Origin: Variovorax sp. J22G73 | Lineage (GTDB): Bacteria; Pseudomonadota; Gammaproteobacteria; Burkholderiales; Burkholderiaceae_C | NCBI RefSeq assembly: GCF_030317035.1 | Contig: NZ_JASZYK010000005.1 | Location: forward strand, 372,001 to 436,000 | Length of the DNA stretch: 64,000 bases | Direction: 5' to 3' | In this document: piece by piece, positions 7,931 through 16,005 of the stretch | Numbering within the stretch: the stretch's first letter is position 1 | Layout of the letters: each line of letters opens with the position of its first letter | The notes under the pieces: generated by a model | Seen by the model: the letters and a program-made list of their open reading frames with translations, nothing else | What the model was told of the DNA's origin: nothing | Databases searched by the model: none | Position numbers and translations under genes: made by a program

Positions 7931-8698
7931 ATGGCTTACACCCTTACTCAGGCGCGAGTGCTGTTGACCGCCGCGGAACTCGCGGTCTTCGACCAGAGCC
8001 GGGCCGGCCCGGTCAAGGAACTGACCGCGGCGCGTCTGCGCGGCAAGGTGACACGCGCACGCGCGCTGCGCGACAAGTACCGCGACCTCTACCGGCGCCA
8101 GAGCGTCGCGACGCGCAAGGCCGCGGCAGGCAAGCGCGCGGCCGCCGGTGGCGACAACGAGCGCACGTCGAAGAAGGCGACGGTGTTCGAGGAGGTGCTG
8201 GAGCGCTTCGAAGCTCGGCTTGCGCAGCTCGATGCGAAGGAAGCGAAGGAAAGCGGCGTTGCTCCGAAGGCGCGAACGGTGAAGGCGGCGCCAGCAAAAA
8301 CGAAGAACACCACGAAGGTGACGAAGCCAGCGGCGCGCAAGACTGCCGCCAAGGCCGAGCCCGCACCGGCCGCCGCCACGAAGAAAGCGCCGACCAGGAA
8401 GAGCCGCAAGCCGGCTGCGAAGCCGATGAGCCTGAAGACCGCGGTCAAGCATGCGCTGGAACTCAAGCACGCGGCCCTGGCGGCCGTGCCTGTGCAGGAG
8501 CATTCGTCGAAGGCACCCGCGACGCTTTCGCCGTTGGGTGCTGCCGCGGCGGGCGCGCCGCTCGTCACGGCACCGCTGGACATCAACCCGCGCGCGGCCC
8601 GGTTGAACCCGTTGAAGGAGCGCGCGGAGAACATCGCGCTGCACGCACACGCCGGTTCGCAGAACCGGTATGCGCAAGGAAAGCGCGACAGCCGCTGA
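7931..8698 (+). CDS. Lys/Ala-rich histone-H1-like protein
   Basis: The 255-residue protein has two parts. Residues 1-100 are a charged, mostly helical domain starting MAYTLTQARVLLTAAELAVF, with a coiled-coil-like stretch before about 95. From about residue 105 to 170 the protein is a low-complexity Lys/Ala/Thr/Pro region with AAK- and KKA-type repeats, like the DNA-binding tails of bacterial histone-H1 homologues. The C-terminus (195-255) is Ala/Pro-rich. The ATG at 7931 follows a good Shine-Dalgarno (GAAGGAGAG), which decides the start. A nucleoid-associated or polyanion-binding role is inferred from composition only. Confidence 0.8.
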   Translation: MAYTLTQARVLLTAAELAVFDQSRAGPVKELTAARLRGKVTRARALRDKYRDLYRRQSVATRKAAAGKRAAAGGDNERTSKKATVFEEVLERFEARLAQLDAKEAKESGVAPKARTVKAAPAKTKNTTKVTKPAARKTAAKAEPAPAAATKKAPTRKSRKPAAKPMSLKTAVKHALELKHAALAAVPVQEHSSKAPATLSPLGAAAAGAPLVTAPLDINPRAARLNPLKERAENIALHAHAGSQNRYAQGKRDSR

Positions 8699-8755
8699 GC
8701 AGCCCGCGCTCCACAGGTCAGCCCGCGCGGCGATGGCCCGAGCGCCACAGGTTAT

Positions 8756-8769
8756 TAGGGTTTACCCTA
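8756..8769. promoter_or_regulatory. Palindrome TAGGGT-TT-ACCCTA upstream of small membrane peptide
   Basis: A perfect 14-base palindrome (6-base arms, 2-base centre) sits 37 bases before the start codon at 8806. It has the form of an operator or of overlapping promoter elements. No regulator gene is adjacent, so the binding factor is unknown. Confidence 0.45.
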
Positions 8770-8770
8770 T

Positions 8771-8799
8771 ACTCCAGAAAACCATTCACATTCTGGAGT
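8771..8799 (+). promoter_or_regulatory. Hairpin sequestering the Shine-Dalgarno of the 29-aa peptide
   Basis: Perfect 9-base arms ACTCCAGAA and TTCTGGAGT enclose an 11-base loop. The GGAG of the 3' arm (8795-8798) is the only plausible ribosome binding site for the ATG at 8806, seven bases away. Folding of the leader would hide it, which suggests translational control by temperature, a small RNA or a protein. Confidence 0.5.
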
Positions 8800-8805
8800 T
8801 TGCAA

Positions 8806-8895
8806 ATGTCCACGCTTTTGCTTTGCCTCGTCGCTGTGGCCGCCGTCGTCGTTTCGGGTTTCGTGACCGCCAAGAAGCTCGACGAGCTTCAGTAA
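8806..8895 (+). CDS. 29-residue single-pass membrane peptide
   Basis: The tiny protein starts MSTLLLCLVAVAAVVVSGFV and ends in a charged tail (TAKKLDELQ), so it is one transmembrane helix with a short cytoplasmic or periplasmic end. A well-spaced GGAG precedes the ATG, and the leader carries two perfect palindromes, which argue for a real regulated gene rather than chance. It resembles in architecture the small stress-induced membrane peptides of other bacteria, but I cannot name a family. Confidence 0.6.
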   Translation: MSTLLLCLVAVAAVVVSGFVTAKKLDELQ

Positions 8896-8920
8896 ACGAC
8901 CATCCCACGGCTGGGCAGCG

Positions 8921-9235
8921 TCAGGCGCCGGCTCCCTCAGCGCCGCAACGCGCATGCGATGCCCGCGCGCGCTGGCATTGACCGCGCTGGCCTTGTCGCT
9001 CGATGGCGCGCATGCACCGTCCGCCCAACGCCTCGAAGCGCCTTTCGCCGGTGCGGCGCACGGCCGTTCCGTCTTCCAGCCCATACCGCACGCCCGCAAA
9101 GATGGGCCTGAAGTGCGTGGTTGCGCTGGAGCTGGTCAGGTAGGTCGTGTATTCGACGACCGTCTCGCTGCGCCCCTGGGCGTCGAGCACGTCGAAACGG
9201 TCGGTGGCGAATGTGGCTTCTTCAAGGTGTGGCAT
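8921..9235 (-). CDS. Conserved hypothetical protein (about 104 aa)
   Basis: The frame encodes a plausible small soluble protein whose central part (VVEYTTYL..., then GVRYGLEDGTAVRR...FEAL) resembles short betaproteobacterial hypothetical proteins built around a small beta-rich domain. The C-terminal 30 residues are Arg/Ala/Gly-rich and look like read-through into non-conserved sequence. The ATG at 9235 is chosen because the conserved part begins soon after; the frame is open to 9307. No ribosome binding site is obvious and no function is suggested. Confidence 0.45.
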   Translation of the reverse strand: MPHLEEATFATDRFDVLDAQGRSETVVEYTTYLTSSSATTHFRPIFAGVRYGLEDGTAVRRTGERRFEALGGRCMRAIERQGQRGQCQRARASHARCGAEGAGA

Positions 9236-9339
9236 GGCGTGGTGATCAGGGTTTTCACCAGTACGACCAAAGTTCACATCTGGATTCAGCCCCTTTTCAC
9301 CCGCCACGCAGTCAATGAGGCCCGGCAGGCCTCCTTCGC

Positions 9340-10080
9340 TTACTTGTTGGGCGCGGCCACAGGCCCGGCCGGCAGCGGCGCCAGGCCGTCGCTCTTCACA
9401 TAGGTCAACGACGTGACATAGCTCACGGACTCGAACTTCTCGACGCCTTCCGCCCCCTGGCGCTCACCGGGCGCACGCTCGTTCACGCTGACTTCTGCCA
9501 CGTAGATGCCCTGCCAGGGCATGTCGAACTTCACGACGCCCTGCTCGTCGGTGTGCCCTTCCTTGCTCCAGCCCGACTGGGTGACCAGCGCCACCTTGGT
9601 CTTGGCCTTGGGCTCGCCCTTGAAGAACAGCTTGAACTCGCCCGCCTGGCCCGAGGGCACCAGGTCGAGCGCCAGCTTGGGTTGCTGCGCGGCCAGGCTG
9701 GTGACCAGGCGCGCGGCCGGGTAGTAGCGGTTGCGCGTTTCGGTGTCGCCCTGCTTACGGGTGTACAGCGGGTAGCCCGCGTCTTCGGCCACGATGCTGT
9801 CGCCCGCCGCCGCGCCGAAGGGCAAGGCGAAGCCGGTGGCGGTCTTTTGCGGTGCCACGGCTTGCTCGCCCTTGGCGGACAGCAGCGTGGCCGTGGGCTT
9901 GCCGAACTTGTCGAGCAGGCCGGGCGATGCCTCGCGCAGGTTGTCGCCGAATTCGCCGAAGCGGACGGTGGCGGTCTTTTGCCCGGCGGGCTGCTCGATC
10001 CAGATCTGGTGCGCCTGCGCGGCGTTGGCAAGGCCCAGCAGGGCAAGGGCGGCGCTGGCGATGGAAAACGTTCGGGTCAT
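9340..10080 (-). CDS. DUF4198 periplasmic metal-associated protein
   Basis: This 246-residue protein has a Sec signal peptide (MTRTFSIASAALALLGLANAAQA) and a mature N-terminus HQIWIEQP, the usual start of DUF4198 proteins, where an N-terminal His follows the cleavage site. The rest is a beta-sandwich-like domain that includes a segment typical of Ig-like carriers (DMPWQGIYVAEVSV). The gene starts 27 bases after the stop of a TonB-dependent receptor, so the two form one transcript. DUF4198 proteins occur beside nickel, cobalt or iron uptake systems; here a periplasmic role in metal-complex handling for the receptor is inferred. Confidence 0.82.
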   Translation of the reverse strand: MTRTFSIASAALALLGLANAAQAHQIWIEQPAGQKTATVRFGEFGDNLREASPGLLDKFGKPTATLLSAKGEQAVAPQKTATGFALPFGAAAGDSIVAEDAGYPLYTRKQGDTETRNRYYPAARLVTSLAAQQPKLALDLVPSGQAGEFKLFFKGEPKAKTKVALVTQSGWSKEGHTDEQGVVKFDMPWQGIYVAEVSVNERAPGERQGAEGVEKFESVSYVTSLTYVKSDGLAPLPAGPVAAPNK

Positions 10081-10106
10081 GCGGATTCTCTTGTGTCGGA
10101 AGGGTT

Positions 10107-12284
10107 TCAGAAGTCGATCGAGGCCGAGAGCATCAGCGTGCGCGGCGCGCCCACGGTGACGTAGGTGCTGGTCACCCAGTAGTTCTTGTCGAACACGTTC
10201 TCCAGGTTGGCGCGGAAGGTCACGGCCTTGTTCGCCACCTTGGTGGCATAGCGCGCGCCGATGTCCAGGCGCGTCCACGAAGGCACGCTCAGCCGGTTGG
10301 CGGCGTCGGCGTACACCGACGAGGTGTTGATCACGCGGCCGTTCAGGCTCAGGCCCGGCACCCAGGGCGTGTCCCAGTCGAGCCCGAGGTTGAAGGTGCG
10401 CTTGGGCACGCCGGTGGCGTCGTTGCCCTGGTTCACGCCGCCGGCGGTGCGGGTGAGCGTGGCGTCGTTGAAGGCGGCGCTGGCCATCAGGCGCAGGCCC
10501 TTGTGGATTTCGCCGTAGGCCGTCAGCTCGAGCCCTCGGTTGCGCTGCTCGCCACCGAAGCTGTAGACCAGCGTGGCCGGGTCGGTGAGGCTGTTGGGCC
10601 GGGTGATCTGGTACACGGCGGCCTGCGTGGTGAGCTGGCCCCAGTCGACCTTCACGCCCGCTTCGTACTGCTTCGACTTCTGCGGCGCGAAGGTCTCGCC
10701 GACGTTGGCCGTGCCCGGGCCGGCCGTGCCGCCGCGCGTGAGGCCGGCGGTGTAGTTGCCGTACAGCGAGACGTTGTTCGCCACCTTGAACACCACCCCC
10801 GCCAGCGGCGTGACGGCGCTGGCCTTGTAGCGGCTGGTCGATGCGCCGGTGGTCTGCGAGAACGCCTCCTGCTCCATGGTCTGGTCGCGCAGGCCCAGCG
10901 TGACCAGCAGCCGGTCGTTGGCGAAAGACAGCGTGTCGGCCAGCACCACGCTGGTCTGCCTGAGCTCGCCGGCCTTGGTCGCGGGCGTGCGAAGCGCCGT
11001 CACCGCCGGCAGCGGCGCAGGGTTGTACAGGCTGGACGGGTTGGTGCGCGGCGAGGTCGCGTAGAAGAAGCCCGTCTCCTGGCTCAGCAGGTTCACGCCC
11101 AGCGCCAGCGTGTGGCCCACGCTGCCGGTCTTGAAGCGGGTGCGCAGGCCGGCGTCTGCAGCGGTGGTCTTGCCGTAGTAGTCGTAGTAGGCGTTCGACA
11201 CGTTGAAGTTGCCCAGCGAGTTCGGCCGGCCGCTCGGGAAGGTCTGCTGGTAGTCCTGGTCGGTGTAGCCCACGCTGCCGTATGCCATGGTGGTGTCGCT
11301 GATGTCGTACTCGACGCGCGAGATGGTCGTCTTGACGTTGTCCTTCAGCTGCGTGCCCGGATAGAAGTTCAGCCGTGCCGAAGGCGGCTCCGGAATTTCC
11401 GTGATGCCCGCGGCAAAGCTGGTCTGCGGACGGAACTCGCGTGTGTCGCCCTTGCTGGCGAAGGCGTCCAGCGACCAGCGCAGGCGCGTGCCCAGGTAGT
11501 CGAGCCCCAGGGTGGCCAGCCCGAGCTTCTGCTTGCCGTTGTCGATGTTGCCTTCGCCGTTGCGCAGCACGCCGTTCACGCGCACGCCCCACTCGTTCTC
11601 CTTGCCGAAGCGCCGGCCCACGTCCAGGTGCGTACCGAACTGGGCGCGGCTCATGTAGGTGGTGGTCAGGCGCGTGAGCGGCACGTCGGCCGCGCGCTTG
11701 GTCACCACGTTGATGCTGCCGCCCACGCTGCCCGTGGGACCGACGCCGTTGGCCAGCGCGCCCGGGCCCTTGAGCACTTCGACGCGCTCGATCATCTCCA
11801 GCGGAATGCGCGTGGTGGGCGACAGGCCGAACAGGCCGTTCATGCCGATGTCGGAGTTGGGCACGGTGAAGCCGCGGATCTGGAAGTCGTCGCCGAAGCC
11901 GCCGCGCGAGGTCAGCGGGCGCACCGACGCGTCGTTCATCACCACGTCGGCCACGCTCAGCGCCTGCTGGTTGTCGATGAGCTCGGAGGTGTAGTTGGTC
12001 GTGCTGAAGGGCACGTTCATCAGGTCGGTGATGCCCAGGATGCCGAGGCTGCCGCCGCGCGCGAACTGCCCGCCCGAATACGTCTTCTGCAACCCGCCGA
12101 TGGCCTCGGCCTGGTCGGACACGGTGACTTCCTGCAGCTGGCCTGGCGCAGAGGCGGTTTGCGCAGCCGCACCGGCGGCGGCGAGGACGAGCGAGGCCCC
12201 CAGGCATTGGCGCGCGAGGCGTGCGAGCGGGGTGGGCGTGAAACGGAATTCTGCGCGGGACGAAAATGCAGTCGACGAAGGCAT
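10107..12284 (-). CDS. TonB-dependent siderophore-type outer-membrane receptor
   Basis: This 725-residue receptor has a signal peptide ending near AAGAAAQT. A TonB-box-like segment (EVTVSD) is followed by a plug domain (about residues 70-190) with the family motif GDDFQIRGF and PLEMIERVEVLKGPGALANG, then a 22-strand beta-barrel ending in phenylalanine (SASIDF) as expected for outer-membrane insertion. The barrel ends with the ENVFDKNYW motif shared by siderophore receptors. The start at 12284 gives a short positively charged region before the signal peptide; the frame is open further upstream without a better start. A Fur-box-like sequence lies about 140 bases upstream, so iron repression is likely. 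Confidence 0.93.
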   Translation of the reverse strand: MPSSTAFSSRAEFRFTPTPLARLARQCLGASLVLAAAGAAAQTASAPGQLQEVTVSDQAEAIGGLQKTYSGGQFARGGSLGILGITDLMNVPFSTTNYTSELIDNQQALSVADVVMNDASVRPLTSRGGFGDDFQIRGFTVPNSDIGMNGLFGLSPTTRIPLEMIERVEVLKGPGALANGVGPTGSVGGSINVVTKRAADVPLTRLTTTYMSRAQFGTHLDVGRRFGKENEWGVRVNGVLRNGEGNIDNGKQKLGLATLGLDYLGTRLRWSLDAFASKGDTREFRPQTSFAAGITEIPEPPSARLNFYPGTQLKDNVKTTISRVEYDISDTTMAYGSVGYTDQDYQQTFPSGRPNSLGNFNVSNAYYDYYGKTTAADAGLRTRFKTGSVGHTLALGVNLLSQETGFFYATSPRTNPSSLYNPAPLPAVTALRTPATKAGELRQTSVVLADTLSFANDRLLVTLGLRDQTMEQEAFSQTTGASTSRYKASAVTPLAGVVFKVANNVSLYGNYTAGLTRGGTAGPGTANVGETFAPQKSKQYEAGVKVDWGQLTTQAAVYQITRPNSLTDPATLVYSFGGEQRNRGLELTAYGEIHKGLRLMASAAFNDATLTRTAGGVNQGNDATGVPKRTFNLGLDWDTPWVPGLSLNGRVINTSSVYADAANRLSVPSWTRLDIGARYATKVANKAVTFRANLENVFDKNYWVTSTYVTVGAPRTLMLSASIDF

Positions 12285-12424
12285 GGGTGGGGAAAGGCGA
12301 ACAGAAAAAGGCAAACAAAACCCGGCTGAGCTAGGTGAGCCGGGTGAGAAATACGGAGTGCGGCGGCCGGGAAGCGCACCGTGTTCGGCGCGCATTCCCC
12401 ATGGCGCCCACTTCGGACGAGAAT

Positions 12425-12450
12425 GTTAATAACAAGCATTCTCATCATAA
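12425..12450 (-). promoter_or_regulatory. Fur-box-like sequence upstream of TonB receptor
   Basis: The AT-rich stretch contains repeated Fur-type hexamer-like units (minus strand: ATGATGAGAATG then TTGTTATTAACATTC). It stands out from the surrounding very GC-rich DNA and lies 140-165 bases before the receptor start. The match to the canonical Fur box is partial. Confidence 0.5.
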
Positions 12451-12516
12451 TTGTTGCCTAACTGTGTCGTGCCAATGCCCCTTCGACACGTCCTTGCTTC
12501 CGCCCTTTTTCTGGCC

Positions 12517-14067
12517 CTACTTCATCAACCGCTGCGAACCCATCGCCAGCGCACCCAGCACCCCCACCACGGCAATGACCGCGAAGTAATCCAGGCACGC
12601 AAGCAGCGTCGCGTTCTGCCCCAGCACCTGCGCCAGCGACGCCGCGGCCATCGCGTCCGACTGCGGACCTGCGCCGCGCGATGCCAGCAACTGGCTCAGG
12701 TCGTGCAGCGTCTGCGTGTACACCGAATCCCCCGTCGCGAAGCGGTTGTTGAGCACGCTGTAGTGCGCCGTGCTGCGCCACTGCAGCAGCAAGGTGGCGG
12801 CCGCGGTGCCCAGCGCCGTGCCGAACTGCGCGGTCATGTTCTTCAGTTGCTGCGCGTGCGAGAGCACCGACTCGTCCTGCTGCACATCGCGAAAGGCATG
12901 CATCGCCGTGGTCGCCATCACGAAGATCAGGAAGACGCCGTTGCAGGCCAGCGCGGGCAGCACGCTGGCCCACAGCGACACGTCCGCGTCGATGCGCGAG
13001 AGCTGCACGCCGAACATCGCCAGCGCCACGAAACCCGACACCAGGAACTTCTTCGCGCCCGGCCAGCGCGGCATCGCCCACGACATCAGCATCCACGCCG
13101 CGAGCGCCGAGGACAGGCCGAGCGACTGGACCTGCCCCACCGTTTCCCATGAATAGCCGAGCGTGCGTTGCATCAGCACCGGCAGCATGAAGTTGTTGGC
13201 GCCCAACAGCACGTAGCACAGCGTGAACACCGCCACGCCGCCGATGTAGCGCGGATGCCGAAGCGCCTTCAGCGCGAGTAGCGGCCGCTCATGCCGGCGC
13301 AGCGATCTGAAGAAGTAATACAGCGCGAGCGCGCCGCAGCCGAGCCCGGCGGTGAGCATCGTCGCGTCGCTGAAAAAGTCGTACTGGCTGCGCTGCAGCA
13401 CATAGAGCAGCAGGAAGCTGCCGCTGGCCAGGCCCATGAAGACCAAGGGATGGCTCTGGCTGCGCAACTGCGCCGGCACCAGTTCGGTGGGCAGGCACAG
13501 CGCCGCCAGCACCGCCGCGACCAGGGCCGCGACGATCAACATCGCGAAGATGCCGTGCCAATGGCCGTGCGACACCGCGAACGACGCCAGCGCCGGCGCA
13601 AACGCAATGCCCGCGGCAAGCCCCGTCGCGAAGTAGCGGATGCCAGTGAAGCGCTTCGGGCCCGGCGCAATCAGGTTCACCAGTACGCGGCCCGTCGTCA
13701 TGAAGGCAGCACCGCCCAGCCCCATCACGGCGCGGCCGGCCAGGAACTGCGGGTACGAGCCGCTGGTGCCGCAGATGGCGCCGCCCAGCACGAACAGCCC
13801 CAAAGACAGGAGCACGAAGTTGCGCCAGCCCAGGCGCTCCACCAGCCAGCGCTGCTTGGAAATGGTCGACACCGCCACGCACGCATAGACCACCGTGGCG
13901 AGGCTGAACTCCTCGGGCGAGGCGCCGATTTCTCCCATGATCGGGCCCGCGCCGAAAGCGATCATTCCGGTCTGCAGGAACTCCAGGAAGGTCAGCAGGA
14001 AGATGATGAGCAGCAGCGCCGGGTCGGGCGATGCAGGTTTTGCGGGTGGCGAATGGGGCGAGTTCAT
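12517..14067 (-). CDS. MFS transporter, DHA2-like drug efflux family
   Basis: The 516-residue protein has about 14 hydrophobic segments, the arrangement of the EmrB/QacA (DHA2) drug:proton antiporters. The first segment (LLIIFLLTFLEFLQTGMI) follows a Pro/Ser-rich cytoplasmic N-terminus, and the motif-A-like loop is weak (SKQRWLVERLGWRN). Conserved family features include GRAVMGLGGAAFMTTGR, a motif-C-like region. The ATG at 14067 is chosen as the first Met before the hydrophobic core. It is divergent from a LysR gene with a 101-base gap that holds a perfect dyad, so LysR control is likely. The substrate is unknown. Confidence 0.9.
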   Translation of the reverse strand: MNSPHSPPAKPASPDPALLLIIFLLTFLEFLQTGMIAFGAGPIMGEIGASPEEFSLATVVYACVAVSTISKQRWLVERLGWRNFVLLSLGLFVLGGAICGTSGSYPQFLAGRAVMGLGGAAFMTTGRVLVNLIAPGPKRFTGIRYFATGLAAGIAFAPALASFAVSHGHWHGIFAMLIVAALVAAVLAALCLPTELVPAQLRSQSHPLVFMGLASGSFLLLYVLQRSQYDFFSDATMLTAGLGCGALALYYFFRSLRRHERPLLALKALRHPRYIGGVAVFTLCYVLLGANNFMLPVLMQRTLGYSWETVGQVQSLGLSSALAAWMLMSWAMPRWPGAKKFLVSGFVALAMFGVQLSRIDADVSLWASVLPALACNGVFLIFVMATTAMHAFRDVQQDESVLSHAQQLKNMTAQFGTALGTAAATLLLQWRSTAHYSVLNNRFATGDSVYTQTLHDLSQLLASRGAGPQSDAMAAASLAQVLGQNATLLACLDYFAVIAVVGVLGALAMGSQRLMK

Positions 14068-14140
14068 GGCGGTCTCCGTGCTGTAGCAGGACTCTATAGC
14101 CGCACCAATTGATTGATAAGATGGCCGAATCGCCAAGGAC

Positions 14141-14158
14141 TGGTGCTGTAGAGCACCA
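14141..14158. promoter_or_regulatory. Candidate LysR operator between MFS and lysR genes
   Basis: TGGTGCT and AGCACCA are perfect 7-base inverted arms with a 4-base centre. The half-site GCACCAAT recurs at 14102-14109 in the same orientation as the right arm, so the divergent gap holds at least three related half-sites. This is the layout expected for autoregulation and control of the efflux gene. Confidence 0.5.
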
Positions 14159-14168
14159 ATCACCCGCA

Positions 14169-15104
14169 ATGCACGACCTCAACGATCTCTACTTCTTCGC
14201 CTCCGTGGTCCAGAACAACGGCTTCACCGCGGCGGCGCGCGCCACCGGCGTCGAGAAGACCCGGCTGAGCCGGCGCGTGGCCGAGTTGGAGCAGCGCGTG
14301 GGGCTGCGGCTGCTGCAGCGCTCCACCCGGTCCATCGCGCTGACCGAGGCGGGCGAGCGCTTCTACGCGCGCTGCCTCGCGGCGGTCGAAAGCGCGGAGG
14401 CCGCCTACGACAGCGTCGCCGAACTGCAGAAGGAGCCCTCGGGCACCGTGCGCCTGTCGTGCCCCGTGGTGATGGCGCAGAGCTACCTCGCGCCCGTGCT
14501 GCCGGGCTACCTGGCGCGCCACCCCAAGGTGAAGGTGCTGGTGGAAGCGACCGACCGCACGGTCAACCTGATCGAGGAGCGCTTCGACCTCGCGCTGCGG
14601 GGCCGCCCGCGCAACGATCCCGAGCCGGGCATGGTCGCGCAGTCGCTGGGCACGGCGCGGCTCATCCTGGTCGCGAGCCCCGCCTTCGTGGCCGCGCACG
14701 GCCGGCCGCAGCAACTGGCAGCGCTGGGCGACATCGACGTGATCAGCCACGTGCACGACATGCATGACCGGCAGGACGGCAGCGCGCACTGGCATCTGAA
14801 GCGCCGCGCGGGGCAGGCGGACACCGCCAAGGTGCACCCTCGTTTGGTGACCAGCGATTTCAGCGTGCTGTTCGAGGCCGCGGTGCACGGCATTGGCGTT
14901 GCCTTCTTGCCCGAACCCGTCGTCGCGGCTGCGCTGCAAGACGGGCGGCTCGAGCAGGTGCTGCCCGAGTGGGCCGCCGAGGGGCACATGCTGCACCTGG
15001 TGTATCCGCCGCCCAGGGGCATGCTGCCGGCGGTGCGCAGCCTGATCGACTACCTGGTGGTGCAGTTGCCGCCGCGCATCCACGCCGGGTCATTGCCCGG
15101 ATGA
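14169..15104 (+). CDS. LysR-family regulator divergent from MFS efflux gene
   Basis: The 311-residue LysR protein begins MHDLNDLYFFASVVQNNGF, a common N-terminus of the AaeR/DsdC-like subgroup, with the helix-turn-helix at about residues 18-45 (TAAARATGVEKTRLSRRVAE). The effector domain (about 90-300) is complete. The ATG at 14169 was preferred to one 60 bases upstream, which would put the operator dyad inside the coding region. Its position next to a divergently transcribed efflux pump suggests that it senses a compound exported by that pump. Confidence 0.93.
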   Translation: MHDLNDLYFFASVVQNNGFTAAARATGVEKTRLSRRVAELEQRVGLRLLQRSTRSIALTEAGERFYARCLAAVESAEAAYDSVAELQKEPSGTVRLSCPVVMAQSYLAPVLPGYLARHPKVKVLVEATDRTVNLIEERFDLALRGRPRNDPEPGMVAQSLGTARLILVASPAFVAAHGRPQQLAALGDIDVISHVHDMHDRQDGSAHWHLKRRAGQADTAKVHPRLVTSDFSVLFEAAVHGIGVAFLPEPVVAAALQDGRLEQVLPEWAAEGHMLHLVYPPPRGMLPAVRSLIDYLVVQLPPRIHAGSLPG

Positions 15105-15113
15105 AGCGCTGAA

Positions 15114-15150
15114 GCGCTGAAAGACGAGAGGGTCGCGCGCTCTTCAGCGC
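15114..15150. terminator. Possible bidirectional terminator between convergent lysR and fur-like genes
   Basis: GCGCTGAA (15114-15121) and TTCAGCGC (15143-15150) are perfect 8-base inverted repeats around a 21-base loop. They bracket the 39-base gap between two convergent genes and reach a few bases into the end of the fur-like gene. No U-tract is seen, so this is tentative. Confidence 0.35.
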
Positions 15151-15551
15151 CGTGGCCGGCCGAACACCGTCACCACGTAGTCGTCGAGGTCGAAGCCCTT
15201 CTCTATCGCGATGGCCGCAAGGCGCTCCTCGATGCGCGGATCGAAGAACTCGTGCACCGCACCGTCGACCAGCGAGACCAGGTGGCCGTGGTGCTGTTCT
15301 CCGTCGTTAAGCTCGTACACCGCCCTGCCCGCGCCGAGCTGGCTCTTCTTCAGCAGCCCCGCTTGCTCGAACTGCGCCAGCACGCGGTAGACGGTGGCCA
15401 GCCCCATGTCGAGGTCCAGCGTCAGCAACTGCCGGTACACGTCTTCGGCCGAGAGGTGGCGCCGGTCGCTGTGCTCGAACAGCTCCAGCACCTTCATCCG
15501 CGGAAGCGTGGCCTTCAGGCCCGTGTGCTTGAGTTTGTCGGCGTGCTCCAT
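15144..15551 (-). CDS. Fur-family transcriptional regulator lacking cysteines
   Basis: This 135-residue Fur-superfamily protein contains the winged-helix half (about residues 8-82, with RHLSAEDVYRQL and MGLATVYRVLAQFEQAGLL) and the metal-binding HHGHLVSL segment at 87-94. The cysteines of the canonical C-x2-C structural zinc site are absent; the whole protein has no cysteine, and the usual C-terminal His is not obvious. It would therefore bind only a regulatory metal through His/Glu residues. The ATG at 15551 is the standard Fur start; longer frames add unrelated residues. A near-perfect Fur-type palindrome lies about 200 bases upstream, suggesting autoregulation or joint Fur control. Confidence 0.88.
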   Translation of the reverse strand: MEHADKLKHTGLKATLPRMKVLELFEHSDRRHLSAEDVYRQLLTLDLDMGLATVYRVLAQFEQAGLLKKSQLGAGRAVYELNDGEQHHGHLVSLVDGAVHEFFDPRIEERLAAIAIEKGFDLDDYVVTVFGRPRR

Positions 15552-15750
15552 GCGTCGGGGAGGCAGAAGAAAAAAGAGGGACGAGAGAAAGCCGGGGGAG
15601 GCTCGTGGAAAAAATGCATGGCTGGCCGGAGAACCGATGGCTAGCAAAAAACGACCTTGGAGACGTTTGAAGGTCTCGGGTCGCCCCACGATGAAATCGA
15701 TGAAAGGAGCAAGGAAAACCGCTGCGCCTTTCGATGAGCGAATCTTACAT

Positions 15751-15773
15751 CAAATGAGATTGCTTCTCATTTG
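15751..15773. promoter_or_regulatory. Fur-type operator (9-5-9 palindrome) upstream of fur-like gene
   Basis: CAAATGAGA and TCTCATTTG are perfect 9-base arms around TTGCT, closely matching Fur/Irr-type boxes (AATGAGA-n-TCTCATT). The AT-rich site lies in the 254-base gap between the fur-like start (15551) and the end of the preceding small gene (15806). The gap otherwise holds only AG/GA-rich leader sequence. Confidence 0.65.
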
Positions 15774-15805
15774 TTAATGAAAGGCCATCAACTTCGCAGG
15801 CCCTT

Positions 15806-15973
15806 TCATTCGGCAACGGCCTCCACTGGGCGACTCGCCCCGGCGGCTTCGACCTGGTCCAGGCAACTGCAGTTGCCGACCTGTTCCCATTGCGCGATCA
15901 ACGCGGCAGCGTGTTCCTGGGCGAGTGCGTCGGCCTCAGCGGAATTCGCGGACAGTTCTTCAGACATGTTCAT
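15806..15973 (-). CDS. Small acidic protein (55 aa)
   Basis: The frame encodes MNMSEELSANSAEADALAQE followed by a short helix and an NCSCLDQ segment with two closely spaced cysteines. It starts 32 bases after the stop of the TehA-like transporter and runs the same way, so it may be co-transcribed. The composition (Glu/Ala-rich, CxC) suggests a small soluble, possibly metal- or thiol-binding protein. A second in-frame ATG is two codons downstream. No family is recognised. Confidence 0.45.
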   Translation of the reverse strand: MNMSEELSANSAEADALAQEHAAALIAQWEQVGNCSCLDQVEAAGASRPVEAVAE

Positions 15974-16005
15974 CAACTTATCGCGTGTAAAAAAGCGAAG
16001 CGAAC

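Noticed and set aside
9852..12329. Open frame of over 800 codons antisense to the TonB receptor
   Set aside because: Composition is typical of a shadow frame (Arg/Val/Ala-rich, no motif) and the opposite strand encodes an intact receptor.
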